A stretch of 64,000 nucleotides of DNA from Mycobacterium sp. 155 (GCF_000373905.1 NZ_KB892705.1:2893183-2957182), one strand, 5' to 3'. Positions 27,974 to 37,571 are shown, numbered from the stretch's first letter. Notes: generated by a model not told the origin, from the letters alone. Program-made: numbers and translations.

Positions 27974-29437
27974 CTAGTCGGCTCTGTCGCGCGGCTCATC
28001 GCCGGTCACGTCATGATCGACGATGAAGTGCTCCTCGGGATCTTCCGGGTAGTGGGCGGTCGCGGCGGTATCGCCACTCGACCACGCCACGAGCGGATCG
28101 TCGTCGGCGATGTCGACGTCTACTTCCTCGACGTCGAGCGGAGGCTCCTCGTCATCGGGGCGGTGACGGTTCTCGTGCCCGGCTTCGGCTTCTTCCCGAT
28201 AGTCAGCCGGTTCAGCCTCATACTCATCGGCTTCGTACTCAGCTGCCACCTCGTCGTCGAACGGCTCTGCGACCTGTGGGTCGGGCGCAGGTTCGGCGAC
28301 CCGCCTGGGCAGGCGGGCAATGCCACCCGACATCGCCACGGTCAGCCCGCCGATCCCGGCGAACCACACGAACACTGCCGGCCCGAACGTGGCCTGGTCG
28401 ACCCCGACCTCACCGAAGTTGCCGAGCCGACCGCCTGCGGCGTATGCCAACACCACCATCATCACCGCGGCGACCGCCGACGCCACTGCGAGCTTGGCCG
28501 CCGCGGGCCCCGGGGTCAGCGGGTGACGCGCACACTGCTGCCCCAGCGCGACGCCGGACGCGGCGCCGACGATCAGCAGCGCCACCCACACCGGCCCGAG
28601 TGGCGGCGTCGGCAGGGCGGCCAGCACAGGCAGCGCGGGGATGTCACCACCGAAGACGGTGAACGAGCTGAAGGTCGCCAATCCCACATGGGCGCTGGAG
28701 CCAACGGCGATGGCCGTCGTCCCGACGATCACGTTGGGTATGTACAGGATGGCAAGCAGGGTAAGGCTGAACTGGCCGAGGACGGTGTCGGTGATGGCGT
28801 ACAGGTCGTGCATCGTGCCCCAATGCACGACCAGCGAAGCGGCGGTGACAGCACCGGACAACCCGAAGAGAGCGAGGGCGCCGGCCATGGCCGCGCGCAA
28901 CGCGTCGGGAAGCCAATTCGGCAGCGGCGACCGCTGCAGGATGCGTCGACCGATCTTCCATCCGACGCCCAGCACCGCACCGACGGCGTGCACGGCGAGT
29001 ACCCCGGTGAAAGCCCGCAGCGCGCTGGGAGTCTGCAACTCGGTGATCACCGATGACGCGTCGTGGATGACGGCCAGCATGACCGCGGCGATCAGCATCG
29101 GGCCACCCAACGCCGAGGCCACCACCCACCGCGTGACGAACCACGACGAGTTGGGCGCGGTTGCGGCCGCCGTGGTGCGCGCCGTCCCCCACACCATCAA
29201 CAGGACCGGCAACAAAGGCATGACTCCGAGTACCCGGCCACCGATGGACACCGGCACCTGGTGCACGCCGAGCCACATGCTGGCGATCGCGCCGAATGCA
29301 CCGGTCATGTCGCTGTTGGCGATCAACAACTGCAGCAGCGTGACCGCGGCGATGATCACCAACGCCACGACGGACGGACCGAACGCGACCCGAAGCAGTT
29401 CACGCGCCTGGCGTGTGCCGGCTGGCCGGTTGCTCAC
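27974..29437 (-). CDS. perM: PerM-like integral membrane protein (DUF6350)
   Basis: A 487-residue polytopic membrane protein with about ten helices (residues 1-370) and an unusually acidic cytoplasmic tail (about 375-487, rich in D and E). It is homologous to Rv0955 PerM, which in M. tuberculosis is needed for chronic-phase persistence and supports divisome stability. The GTG at 29437 with GAGGAG upstream is preferred over the longer frame start at 29485. It is directly upstream of purN, as in M. tuberculosis. Confidence 0.85.
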   Translation of the reverse strand: MSNRPAGTRQARELLRVAFGPSVVALVIIAAVTLLQLLIANSDMTGAFGAIASMWLGVHQVPVSIGGRVLGVMPLLPVLLMVWGTARTTAAATAPNSSWFVTRWVVASALGGPMLIAAVMLAVIHDASSVITELQTPSALRAFTGVLAVHAVGAVLGVGWKIGRRILQRSPLPNWLPDALRAAMAGALALFGLSGAVTAASLVVHWGTMHDLYAITDTVLGQFSLTLLAILYIPNVIVGTTAIAVGSSAHVGLATFSSFTVFGGDIPALPVLAALPTPPLGPVWVALLIVGAASGVALGQQCARHPLTPGPAAAKLAVASAVAAVMMVVLAYAAGGRLGNFGEVGVDQATFGPAVFVWFAGIGGLTVAMSGGIARLPRRVAEPAPDPQVAEPFDDEVAAEYEADEYEAEPADYREEAEAGHENRHRPDDEEPPLDVEEVDVDIADDDPLVAWSSGDTAATAHYPEDPEEHFIVDHDVTGDEPRDRAD

Positions 29438-29497
29438 AGGGTGGGCCGCTCCTCGCAGGTGATCACGCGTGTGCGGGTTGCACACGCGCGGACCAGC

Positions 29498-30340
29498 TTA
29501 CGACTGTGAGGGGCCAGATTGCTGTGAGGACGACGGCTGCGTCGGTTGCTGCGTCGGAACCTGGGTGGTCGGCGCAGATGCATTTGAGCTGCTGGACGAC
29601 GGCTGCTGTTGCGGCTGTCCGAATGCGGGAAAACCGGTCGGCGGGGTCGCCGAGCTGTTGTGGCTACTCTGCAGCCCGCCTTGCTGGCCCTGAACAGAGA
29701 ATCCACCGGTGTTGGGACCGCCGGTATAGCTACCGTATTGCGACGGGTAGCTCGAGCGCTGCTGCGGCGGCGCCTGTTGATACGGCTGACCGCCGTGCTG
29801 GGGCTGACTCTGCTGCCCGTAGTACTGCGACGGACCACCGTACTGGCCGTACTGCGGGACCGGCGCTTCGAACTGCGGCTTGGGTACCGGCGGCGCGATG
29901 ACGCCCGACTGCAGCAGCAGGGCCCAGACCGCGACGCCAGTCTGAACCAGGGTGAGGGCCAGGACGACATACACCGCCCAGCCGCCGTCACCAGCGGCCA
30001 CGACTGCGGACAGGGTCAACAGGAAAGCCACGGCGGAGAGCACCGCGGCGACTCCCGCGATATTCTTCTGCTTGGGCAGCACACCCACCCCGGCCAGCAG
30101 ACCCGCGGTGAGCGCGAGCGTCACGTTCAGCCCGACCCCGTACTTGGCGTCGAGAGCGAAACTCAGCACGTAGGTCACCACACCGAGGCCGGCCACGCCG
30201 CCGAGCAGATACGTGGGCAGCGGGCTCTCCGCTGCGGGTGCTGCGGAGGCAGTGGGCCGGCTGGGCTGCTGCGGCGCACCGTACGGCGAGGTCGGCTGTG
30301 GGGCAGACGGGTATCCGGGGCTGCTGGGCGGGTAGGACAT
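29498..30340 (-). CDS. 34 kDa-antigen-like membrane protein (DUF5336)
   Basis: A 280-residue protein. A Pro/Ser-rich cytoplasmic start is followed by four membrane helices (about 42-150) and a long low-complexity C-terminal tail rich in Q, S, P, G and Y (150-280). It is homologous to Rv0954 and the 34 kDa antigen of M. avium subsp. paratuberculosis, linked to the cell-division apparatus. The ATG at 30340 has GGAGAGG just upstream. It is immediately upstream of perM, so two envelope/division proteins are co-transcribed with purine genes. Confidence 0.85.
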   Translation of the reverse strand: MSYPPSSPGYPSAPQPTSPYGAPQQPSRPTASAAPAAESPLPTYLLGGVAGLGVVTYVLSFALDAKYGVGLNVTLALTAGLLAGVGVLPKQKNIAGVAAVLSAVAFLLTLSAVVAAGDGGWAVYVVLALTLVQTGVAVWALLLQSGVIAPPVPKPQFEAPVPQYGQYGGPSQYYGQQSQPQHGGQPYQQAPPQQRSSYPSQYGSYTGGPNTGGFSVQGQQGGLQSSHNSSATPPTGFPAFGQPQQQPSSSSSNASAPTTQVPTQQPTQPSSSQQSGPSQS

Positions 30341-30474
30341 GAACCTCTCCTGTGCTGGTCGGGCGTCGCGTAGCGCGTTCACGCGGGCATCATCACGACC
30401 GCCTGAGCGTTTCAGGCTTCCACGCTAGCGCACCAGGAGGGGTGGGTGGCACACGCTCGGGTGTCATTCCGGTC

Positions 30475-31605
30475 TCAAGCCGATACCAGAACAGGAGCAT
30501 TGACCGAATCCTGTTCGGCCGCCTCGATTTCGCGCACCAGCGGCAATACGTTGGCACCGAAATACTCGATTTCTTCTTGGAAATGCAGGAATCCGCCGAG
30601 GATCAGGTCGACACCGCGTTTGCGGTACGCGGCAATACGTTCCGCGATCTGCTCGGGGGTACCGATTAGCTGAGTGCGGAATCCGTCGTTGTACTGCACC
30701 AGATCCTCGAAGCTGGAATCCGCCCACATCCCCTTGTTGTCGCCGGTCGAATTTCCGGCTTGCTGCACGGCGCTGCGGAACCCTTCCACCGCGGGTCTAT
30801 TGGCCTTGGCGATGATCTCTTTCAACGTCTCCTTCGCTTCTTTCTGGGTGTCGCGGGCGATGATGAAGCCGTTGAGTCCGAACCGCACTTCCCTGTCGGC
30901 AGCACGCGCGTGGTCGCGCACCTCGATCACCTGCTCAGTCAGCCCGTCGAAATCCTTACCGTTGGAGAAGTACCAGTCGGCGTAGTAGCCGCCGTTGCGA
31001 CGGGCGGCGGTGGAGTTACCACCCTGGAACAACTCCGGGTTGGGACGTTCGGCGGTGTTCAGCGGCTTGGGCTTGAGAGTGAAGTCGTGGATGCGGTAGA
31101 AGTCGCCGCGGAAGTCGACATCGTCCTCGGTCCAGATCTTGCGCAGCACCTGCAGGAACTCGGCGCTGCGGCGGTACCGCTCGTCATGTTCGAGCCACGG
31201 TTCGCCCAGATGGGTGAACTCGTCCTTGAACCAGCCGGATACCACATTGACCGCGAACCGGCCATTGGACAGGTGGTCGGCGGTCGCACCGAGCTTGGCC
31301 AGCACAGCCGGTTGCCACAGACCCGGATGGACCGCCGCGATGACCTTCAGCCGCTCCGTTGCCAGCAACAATGCAAGGCTGAAACTGGTCGATTCGTGCT
31401 GGAACTCGGCACCGTAGCTGGCCTCATAGCGAACCTGACTCAACGCGTATTCGAACCCGTTGTTCTCGGCGGTCTGTGCCAGTTTTGCGTTGTACCGATA
31501 GTTCCAGTCGGTACGCTGCTCGATATTGCTGGTTACCAGACCACCACTGACATTGGGCACCCAATAGGCAAACTTGACGTGGTCGGCGATGTGTTCAGTC
31601 GTCAT
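30475..31605 (-). CDS. sfnG: LLM flavin-dependent monooxygenase, SfnG-like
   Basis: A 376-residue luciferase-like monooxygenase closest in motif order to SfnG, the FMNH2-dependent dimethylsulfone monooxygenase that yields methanesulfinate. Visible motifs are FAYWVPNVSGGLVTS, ALSQVRYEAS, AAVHPGLWQP and NVVSGWFKDEF. It needs a separate flavin reductase, not seen nearby. The ATG at 31605 starts the conserved domain; a GTG at 31641 is in frame. A 19-bp imperfect palindrome lies upstream. The substrate remains a family inference. Confidence 0.75.
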   Translation of the reverse strand: MTTEHIADHVKFAYWVPNVSGGLVTSNIEQRTDWNYRYNAKLAQTAENNGFEYALSQVRYEASYGAEFQHESTSFSLALLLATERLKVIAAVHPGLWQPAVLAKLGATADHLSNGRFAVNVVSGWFKDEFTHLGEPWLEHDERYRRSAEFLQVLRKIWTEDDVDFRGDFYRIHDFTLKPKPLNTAERPNPELFQGGNSTAARRNGGYYADWYFSNGKDFDGLTEQVIEVRDHARAADREVRFGLNGFIIARDTQKEAKETLKEIIAKANRPAVEGFRSAVQQAGNSTGDNKGMWADSSFEDLVQYNDGFRTQLIGTPEQIAERIAAYRKRGVDLILGGFLHFQEEIEYFGANVLPLVREIEAAEQDSVNAPVLVSA

Positions 31606-31687
31606 GGTCTGAGATTCCAGCAAACCTGCCAGCGATGTCACGGGTAACGCTCGCGCTGAACTTTTGTGGCGCCCCGGACTCGAATAC

Positions 31688-31706
31688 GTTCTAACCTGGT
31701 TGGAAC
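31688..31706. promoter_or_regulatory. Palindromic operator candidate upstream of sfnG
   Basis: GTTCTAACCTGGTTGGAAC is a 19-bp palindrome with one mismatch per arm, 83-101 bp upstream of the sfnG start and within the sfnG/AAA divergent gap. It looks like a TetR- or GntR-type site, regulator unknown. Confidence 0.5.
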
Positions 31707-31792
31707 ACAGTCGAACTCACCGATCACAATGCTCCGCGGGGCAACGCCGCACCATACTGTGCGAATTACATTCGCCGTCGCATACCCCATTT

Positions 31793-31834
31793 GACGTACA
31801 TCGGAAACGACGTACATCGAATCTGGCGTAGACT
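31793..31834 (+). promoter_or_regulatory. Direct-repeat operator and -10 box of the AAA operon
   Basis: GACGTACATCG occurs twice (31793-31803 and 31809-31819, 16 bp apart). TAGACT at 31829-31834 is a TANNNT -10 box ending 6 nt before the ATG at 31841. The mRNA is therefore probably leaderless. The repeats cover the -35 region and could bind a repressor or the encoded winged-helix ATPase. Confidence 0.55.
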
Positions 31835-31840
31835 TAGGCC

Positions 31841-32974
31841 ATGACCTGGCCAATCCGACCAATGACCCTGGTCGTGGGCGGTATCGTGCCGCCGGCGAAC
31901 GTCGTCGGCCGGGTCCGTGAGGAGCAGGAGATCCTCACGAGCCTGCCCGACGGTGGCGCGGCGCTGGTCGGAGACCGGCGGCACGGCAAGACGTCGCTGG
32001 CGCGGCTCGTCGCGCATACCGCTCGCCAGCAGGGGCTGACAGTCGTCTCGGTCAGCGCCGAACGCCAGACCTACTCCGAGTTCGTCACCGCGTTGGCGGG
32101 TGAGTTGGGCCGCGTCGACAACGCGTTGCGTCAGGAAGTCGAACGGTGGAAGGTCGCGTTCGTCACCGGACCTATCCGCTTCGAACGAACCCACGCCGAG
32201 GCCGCCCTCGATGATCTGCTGCAGCGCGCCGTGAGCCGCACCGAGCGTGGACCGCTGGTGCTGTTCATCGATGAAGTCACGGTGCTGGCGCGCAACCTGG
32301 AACGCGAGAAGCCCGGCGGCGGCGACGCATTCCTGCATCTGCTACGCCGCTTCCGGCAGGACAACACCGGCCGGCTGGCCACCGTTCTTTCGGGATCGAT
32401 TGGCTTTCATCATGTTTCGGAAGATGCACTCAGTTCGGTGAACGACATCCGCAAAGTCACGGTGGGGCCGATCCGCCATGACCATGCCACCTATCTGGCC
32501 GAATGCTTGCTGCTCGGCGCACAGGTCGCCGTCACCGACCGACACCTGGTCGCCGAATCCATTGCGGCCGCAGCTGAGAACGTGCCGTACTACATCCAGC
32601 ATCTGGTCGCGGCCTCGGCACAGGTCGGACCGGTCGGTCCCGACCAGATACCCGCGCTGCTGCGGGCTGCCATCATCGACCCGCATGACCCGTGGGATCT
32701 GCGTCACTATCGGGATCGCCTACGCAGCTACTACGGCGACGACGCCGCAGCCATCGCCAATCTGCTCGACATCTACGCCCACGCCTCACACCCGTTGAGT
32801 GTCGATGCCGCAGCGCACCTTCTGCAGTCCGAAGGATCACCGATCCGAGACCGCGAGCAGCTGGTGTCGTTCATCGAACGCCTCGAGCAAGATCACTATC
32901 TACGGCGGGTCGGCGATGACGACTGCTTCGCGTCGGGTCTGGTGCAGGCGGCATGGCTGGCCATGCGGCGATGA
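31841..32974 (+). CDS. P-loop AAA+ ATPase, module gene A
   Basis: A 377-residue ATPase. Walker A is GDRRHGKTS (about residue 43) and Walker B is LVLFIDEVTVLA (about 144). The C-terminal 100 residues (RSYYGDDAAAIANLL...YLRRVGDDD) look like a winged-helix domain. The layout fits archaeal-ATPase/Orc1-like or STAND-like NTPases. No known catalytic effector domain is seen. Its stop overlaps the next gene as ATGA. No homologue with known function was recognised. Activity as a signal-sensing ATPase is inferred. Confidence 0.7.
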   Translation: MTWPIRPMTLVVGGIVPPANVVGRVREEQEILTSLPDGGAALVGDRRHGKTSLARLVAHTARQQGLTVVSVSAERQTYSEFVTALAGELGRVDNALRQEVERWKVAFVTGPIRFERTHAEAALDDLLQRAVSRTERGPLVLFIDEVTVLARNLEREKPGGGDAFLHLLRRFRQDNTGRLATVLSGSIGFHHVSEDALSSVNDIRKVTVGPIRHDHATYLAECLLLGAQVAVTDRHLVAESIAAAAENVPYYIQHLVAASAQVGPVGPDQIPALLRAAIIDPHDPWDLRHYRDRLRSYYGDDAAAIANLLDIYAHASHPLSVDAAAHLLQSEGSPIRDREQLVSFIERLEQDHYLRRVGDDDCFASGLVQAAWLAMRR

Positions 32975-34068
32975 GCGGTCGCGCGAAGAGCAATAAGCCC
33001 GTGAGTCTTCCGCTGTTCACCCCGGCCGCGATCGATCCGGCCGAACTCGACACGCACACCGTCGGCCGGGCCGCATTGCTGTCGCGGCTCACCGACCGGA
33101 TCACCGGCGCGGTCCGCGACGGCTCCCGTCCGCACACGTTGCTGATCGGTCCGCGTGGCAGCGGCAAGACGCACACGCTGCACGTCATGGTCCACCATGC
33201 ACTGGCTGACCATGCCGCGGCGAAAAACATGCTGCCACTGATACTTCCGGAAGATTCGCTGGCGATCGGCAACTACGGTGACCTTCTGGTCGAACTTGTC
33301 CGGCCGTATCGTCCCGATGCGCGAGAACTGCGCAATGACGTCATCGGGCTGGAACGCGGCATTCTCGATCTGGCTGATGGCCGGATGATCCTCATGGCGG
33401 TCGAGAACCTGGACCGCGTTTTCGAAGCCATCGGCGAGGCAGGCCAGGGCAGCCTGCGGGCATGGGTCGAAACATCTACTGCAGTCATGCTTTTCGCAAC
33501 GGCACCGGCCCTGTTCCCGGCCGTCGCATCGCGCACCCACCCGTGGTACGGCTCGTTCATCGTCGAGGAGCTAGCTGACCTGACAGCCGATGAGGGCGCC
33601 GAGATCGTGGCTAGGGCCGGCGATGACGAGCTGGCCGCCTATCTCCGATCCCCAGAGGGGCAGAACCGGATCGCCGCCATCAATCGGCTCGTCGGCGGCT
33701 CACCACGGTTGTGGCACATGGTCGCCGACAGCGTCGACGTACCTGCGCTGCAGGCGTTGGAGCCGGTCGTGGCCGCGCTTCTGGACCGGCTCGCACCGTC
33801 CTACCAGCAGCGGCTCTGGCAGTTGCCGACCGGCGAGCAGCGTCTGGTGGTCGAGCTTGCACGCGGCGAAGGCCCGCGAACAGTGTCCGATCTCGCTGCA
33901 GCGGTGGGGGTTTCGAACCAGACCGCATCGGCCGCGCTGGGCCGGCTTGCCGCCGGCCGGTGGGTGGTCGGTACGAAATCGGACGAGGGCGACCGCCGGG
34001 TCACGTGGTACGACCTCAGCGATCCGATGCTCCGCCGTGTCGTGCAGTACCGCGACGGTCGCGTTTAA
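32971..34068 (+). CDS. AAA+ ATPase with C-terminal MarR-like HTH, module gene B
   Basis: A 365-residue partner ATPase. Walker A is GPRGSGKTH (about residue 53). The Walker B region is altered (MILMAVENLDRVF), keeping an acidic residue but not the DE pair, so hydrolysis may be weak. The C-terminal 80 residues form a winged helix (TVSDLAAAVGVSNQTASAAL) with the beta-hairpin wing. The ATGA overlap at 32971 with gene A shows tight coupling; an ATG at 32953 is possible. A DNA- or RNA-binding switch ATPase is plausible. Not a recognised defence family by eye. Confidence 0.7.
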   Translation: MSGRAKSNKPVSLPLFTPAAIDPAELDTHTVGRAALLSRLTDRITGAVRDGSRPHTLLIGPRGSGKTHTLHVMVHHALADHAAAKNMLPLILPEDSLAIGNYGDLLVELVRPYRPDARELRNDVIGLERGILDLADGRMILMAVENLDRVFEAIGEAGQGSLRAWVETSTAVMLFATAPALFPAVASRTHPWYGSFIVEELADLTADEGAEIVARAGDDELAAYLRSPEGQNRIAAINRLVGGSPRLWHMVADSVDVPALQALEPVVAALLDRLAPSYQQRLWQLPTGEQRLVVELARGEGPRTVSDLAAAVGVSNQTASAALGRLAAGRWVVGTKSDEGDRRVTWYDLSDPMLRRVVQYRDGRV

Positions 34069-34077
34069 CTGCCGAGC

Positions 34078-34125
34078 AGACGTGAATGTCCGCGACACGC
34101 CGGGCGTGCCGGGACATTCACGTCT
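34078..34125 (+). terminator. Long hairpin after the AAA operon
   Basis: AGACGTGAATGTCC at 34078-34091 pairs perfectly with GGACATTCACGTCT at 34112-34125, with a further inner CACGCC/GGCGTG stem. No T tract follows. It probably ends the AAA transcript and lies at the left edge of the IS110 element. Confidence 0.6.
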
Positions 34126-34199
34126 CAGTGTCATTGTGAGGGTGCTGTGTTGCGGTGTGTCGAGGTGACAGACCCCGCGTGCGGTGGTTGGTTCCGGAT

Positions 34200-34395
34200 C
34201 ATCTGGTGTCTGGCTCATTTCGCGTCTGCCGCCCCTTTTTTGGGGGGTTGGCGTTGAGCAGTAGTGCCGGCACCAGATGAGAAGGACCGGACGGCGCGAC
34301 TTGATAGGAGCGTGGCATCGCCCCGACTGAGAAGTGTCCGCCGCCCGGCCCAACCTCAATACACCCCCTCTTCATGACTGAAGGAGGCAACCACC
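34200..34395 (+). ncRNA. Putative IS110 bridge RNA
   Basis: The non-coding left part of the IS contains paired segments (CCGCCCC-TTTTTT-GGGGGG near 34227-34248) and the string ACTTGATAGGAGC near 34299. The latter closely matches the right end CTTGACATAGGAGC. IS110 recombinases are guided by a structured RNA from this position with loops complementary to donor and target ends. The exact RNA limits and loops are inferred. Confidence 0.45.
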
Positions 34396-35466
34396 ATGGT
34401 TGTTGTTGGAGCCGATGTACACAAGCGCAGCCACACCTTTGTCGCGGTCAACGAGGTTGGACGCAAGCTCGGCGAGAAGACCGTCAAGGCCACCACCGCC
34501 GGGCACCACACGGCCATCACGTGGGCGCGCGAGCAGTTCGGCACCGAGCTGATCTGGGGCATCGAGGACTGCCGCAACATGTCCGCGCGCCTGGAACGTG
34601 ACCTGCTGGGCGCCGGGCAAAAAGTGGTCCGGGTGCCCACCAAGCTGATGGCCCAGACCCGCAAGTCCGCGCGGGTGAGGGGCAAGTCCGATCCGATCGA
34701 TGCGCTCGCGGTGGCCCGGGCGGTGCTGCGGGAACCCGACCTGCCGGTGGCGTCTCATGACGAGACGTCGCGGGAGTTCAAACTGTTGACCGATCGCCGT
34801 GATGTCCTTGTAGCACAACGTACCTCGGCGATCAACCGGTTGCTCTGGCATGCCCATGACCTCGATCCCGAGCGGGCCGCCGCGGTGGGCTCACTCAGTG
34901 CCGTCAAGCAGCAGCAGACGCTCATGGCCTGGCTGACGGAGCTGCCGGGTCTGGTCGCCGAAATTGCCCGCGCAGAGCTGACCGACATCATCCGACTCAC
35001 CAGCGAGATCAACGCCTTAGCCAAGCGTTTGGCGGCCAGCGCGCACCGGTCCGCCCCGGCGCTGCTGGAGATCCCCGGCTGCGCGGAGCTGACTGCGGCC
35101 AAGATCGTCGGCGAAGCCGCCGGCGTCACCCGGTTCACCAGTGAGGCGGCGTTCGCCTGTCACGCCGGAGTCGCGCCCATCCCGGCGTGGTCGGGGGCCA
35201 GCGCCGGGCAGATGCGGCTCAGCCGCGCCGGTAACCGTCAACTCAACACTGCCCTCCACCGCATCGCCGTCACCCAGATCCGCATGACCGGCAGCGCCGG
35301 GCAGATCTACTACCACAAGCTGGTCGATGCCGGGAAAACCAAAGCCGCCGCCCGGCGCTGCGTCAAACGCCGCATCGCCCGCCGCGTCTACCAAGCCCTC
35401 CGCCGCGACGCCGGCCACCCCGACCACCAAACCCCCAGTCAGCCGCCACAATCAGCAGCGGCTTGA
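34396..35466 (+). CDS. IS110-family DEDD transposase
   Basis: A 356-residue RNA-guided recombinase. The N-terminal DEDD RuvC-like domain begins GADVHKRSHTFVAVNE (first Asp at residue 7) and contains GIEDCRN and KSDPIDALAVARAV. A coiled-coil linker and the C-terminal Tnp domain with a serine nucleophile (LEIPGCAELTAAKI...FACHAGVAPIPAWSGAS) follow. The intact frame and strong GAAGGAGG Shine-Dalgarno before ATG 34396 suggest that it is functional. Confidence 0.93.
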   Translation: MVVVGADVHKRSHTFVAVNEVGRKLGEKTVKATTAGHHTAITWAREQFGTELIWGIEDCRNMSARLERDLLGAGQKVVRVPTKLMAQTRKSARVRGKSDPIDALAVARAVLREPDLPVASHDETSREFKLLTDRRDVLVAQRTSAINRLLWHAHDLDPERAAAVGSLSAVKQQQTLMAWLTELPGLVAEIARAELTDIIRLTSEINALAKRLAASAHRSAPALLEIPGCAELTAAKIVGEAAGVTRFTSEAAFACHAGVAPIPAWSGASAGQMRLSRAGNRQLNTALHRIAVTQIRMTGSAGQIYYHKLVDAGKTKAAARRCVKRRIARRVYQALRRDAGHPDHQTPSQPPQSAAA

Positions 35467-35493
35467 CATAGGAGCTATTGCTCGCGGAAAAAA

Positions 35494-36393
35494 TCAGCCC
35501 TCGAGGATGGCCCGGGCCAGTGCGGCGGTCTCCGACGGAGTCTTGCCGACCTTCACGCCGGCGGCCTCCAGAGCCTCCTTCTTGGCGGCGGCGGTCCCCG
35601 ACGAGCCCGACACGATGGCCCCGGCATGGCCCATGGTCTTGCCCTCCGGCGCAGTGAAACCCGCGACGTAGCCGACGACCGGCTTGGTGACGTTGGCCTT
35701 GATGTAGTCGGCCGCACGCTCCTCGGCGTCACCGCCGATCTCGCCGATCATCACGATGACCTTGGTCTCCGGATCCTTCTCGAATCCCTCGATGGCGTCG
35801 ATGTGGGTGGTGCCGATGACCGGGTCGCCGCCGATACCGATGGCGGTCGAGAAGCCCAGATCGCGCAGCTCGTACATCATCTGGTAGGTCAGCGTGCCCG
35901 ACTTCGACACCAGCCCGATCGGGCCCTTGCCGGTGATGTTGTTCGGCGTGATGCCGACCAGCGACTCACCGGGGGTGATGATGCCCGGGCAGTTGGGACC
36001 GATGATACGGGTCTTCTGACCCTTCGACAGGTTGTAGGCCCACGCATAAGCGCTGTCCTGCACCGGGATTCCCTCGGTGATGACCACCAGCAGTCCGATC
36101 TCGGCGTCGATGGCCTCGATGATCGCATCCTTGCAGAAGGCCGGCGGCACGAAGGCGATCGACACGTCGGCGCCGGTCTCCTTCATGGCCTCGGCCACCG
36201 ATGCGAACACCGGTAACTCGATGTCGTTGCCGTCCTTATCTACGTGCGACACTTGCGTGCCGGCTTTGCGCGCATTCACGCCGCCGACGATTTGGGTGCC
36301 AGCCTTGAGCATCAGCGCGGTGTGCTTGGTGCCCTCACCGCCGGTGATGCCCTGGACGATGACCTTGGAATCCTTGTTCAGGAAAATAGACAT
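35494..36393 (-). CDS. sucD: Succinyl-CoA synthetase alpha subunit
   Basis: A 299-residue alpha subunit of the TCA-cycle ligase that interconverts succinyl-CoA and succinate with ATP. The CoA-binding Rossmann part ([13 protein letters not shown]) and the phospho-His loop (GHAGAIVSG, His about 252) are present. The start is 15 bp after the sucC stop. The 3' end abuts the IS110 element. Confidence 0.98.
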   Translation of the reverse strand: MSIFLNKDSKVIVQGITGGEGTKHTALMLKAGTQIVGGVNARKAGTQVSHVDKDGNDIELPVFASVAEAMKETGADVSIAFVPPAFCKDAIIEAIDAEIGLLVVITEGIPVQDSAYAWAYNLSKGQKTRIIGPNCPGIITPGESLVGITPNNITGKGPIGLVSKSGTLTYQMMYELRDLGFSTAIGIGGDPVIGTTHIDAIEGFEKDPETKVIVMIGEIGGDAEERAADYIKANVTKPVVGYVAGFTAPEGKTMGHAGAIVSGSSGTAAAKKEALEAAGVKVGKTPSETAALARAILEG

Positions 36394-36407
36394 ACGTCAT
36401 GTCTCCT

Positions 36408-37571
36408 TTACTTGTTGGCCAGCTCGGCGGCCTTGTCGGCACCGGCGTCCATGGTCTCGGCCTGGATGACCAGGGGGTGGTTGGCCTCGGCCAGAATGCG
36501 TCGGCCCTCTTCGACGTTGTTGCCGTCGAGACGGACGACAAGCGGTTTGTTGGCCTCGTCGCCGAGGATCTGCAACGCCTTGACGATGCCGTTGGCGACC
36601 GCGTCACACGCGGTGATACCACCGAACACGTTGACGAACACGCTCTTGACCTGGCTGTCGTTCAGGATGACGTCGAGGCCGTTTGCCATCACCTCGGCCG
36701 AGGCACCGCCACCGATGTCGAGAAAGTTTGCCGGCTTCACGCCGCCGTGCTTCTCGCCCGCGTAGGCGACCACATCCAGCGTCGACATGACCAGACCTGC
36801 GCCGTTGCCGATAATGCCCACCGCGCCGTCGAGCTTGACGTAGTTGAGGCCGCTCGCCTTGGCCTTGAGCTCGAGCGGATCAGTCGCGTCCTTGTCCTCG
36901 AACTCGACATGGTCGGGATGGCGGAAGTCGGCGTTGCCGTCGAGAGTGACCTTGCCGTCCAGCGCCAGAATCTGGTCATCCGGCGTCCGGACGAGCGGGT
37001 TGACCTCGACCAGGGTGGCATCCTCGGCGACGAAGACCTCCCACAGCTTCTGGATGGTCACTGCGGCCGCGTCGAGCACCTCGGCGGGCAGGTGGCCCTG
37101 CTCGGCGATCGACCGGGCGAACGCGAGGTCCACGCCCTTGACGGCGTCGACCGGCACTTTGGCGAGCCGCTCGGGCTTGGTGGCGGCGACTTCCTCGATC
37201 TCCATGCCACCCTCGACCGAGCACATGGCCAAGTAGGTGCGGTTGGCGCGGTCCAGCAGGAACGAGATGTAGTACTCCTCGGCGATTTCACTCGCCTCGG
37301 CGACCAGCAGTTTCTTGACGATGTGGCCCTTGATGTCCAGGCCGAGGATGTTCTGCGCGTGGGTGAATGCGTCGTCCGGCGTAGCCGCGTACTTGACGCC
37401 GCCGGCCTTGCCACGACCACCGACCTTGACCTGCGCCTTGACCATGACGGGCTTGCCGATCTCCTCGGCGATGGCCTTGGCATCGGCGGCGTTGTCGGTG
37501 ACCCGACCCGGCGAAGTGGGTACGTTGTGCCTGGCGAACAGCTCTTTCGCCTGGTATTCAAAAAGGTCCAT
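36408..37571 (-). CDS. sucC: Succinyl-CoA synthetase beta subunit
   Basis: A 387-residue beta subunit with the ATP-grasp domain ([17 protein letters not shown]) and the C-terminal ligase-CoA domain (NIFGGI-like [11 protein letters not shown]). It is first in the sucCD operon and divergent from an M23 peptidase gene, as in M. tuberculosis Rv0950c/Rv0951. Confidence 0.98.
   Translation of the reverse strand: MDLFEYQAKELFARHNVPTSPGRVTDNAADAKAIAEEIGKPVMVKAQVKVGGRGKAGGVKYAATPDDAFTHAQNILGLDIKGHIVKKLLVAEASEIAEEYYISFLLDRANRTYLAMCSVEGGMEIEEVAATKPERLAKVPVDAVKGVDLAFARSIAEQGHLPAEVLDAAAVTIQKLWEVFVAEDATLVEVNPLVRTPDDQILALDGKVTLDGNADFRHPDHVEFEDKDATDPLELKAKASGLNYVKLDGAVGIIGNGAGLVMSTLDVVAYAGEKHGGVKPANFLDIGGGASAEVMANGLDVILNDSQVKSVFVNVFGGITACDAVANGIVKALQILGDEANKPLVVRLDGNNVEEGRRILAEANHPLVIQAETMDAGADKAAELANK

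Larger units (their letters stand above)
34126..35490 (+). mobile_element. IS110-family insertion sequence
   Basis: About 1.36 kb, made of a long non-coding left part (~270 bp), one DEDD transposase gene and a short right part. IS110 elements have no terminal inverted repeats, so the limits are estimated: the left near 34126 and the right near 35490, just before sucD. The sequence CTTGACATAGGAGC after the transposase (35463-35476) is the likely right end. It sits between the AAA operon and the convergent sucD, without breaking either. Confidence 0.65.
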
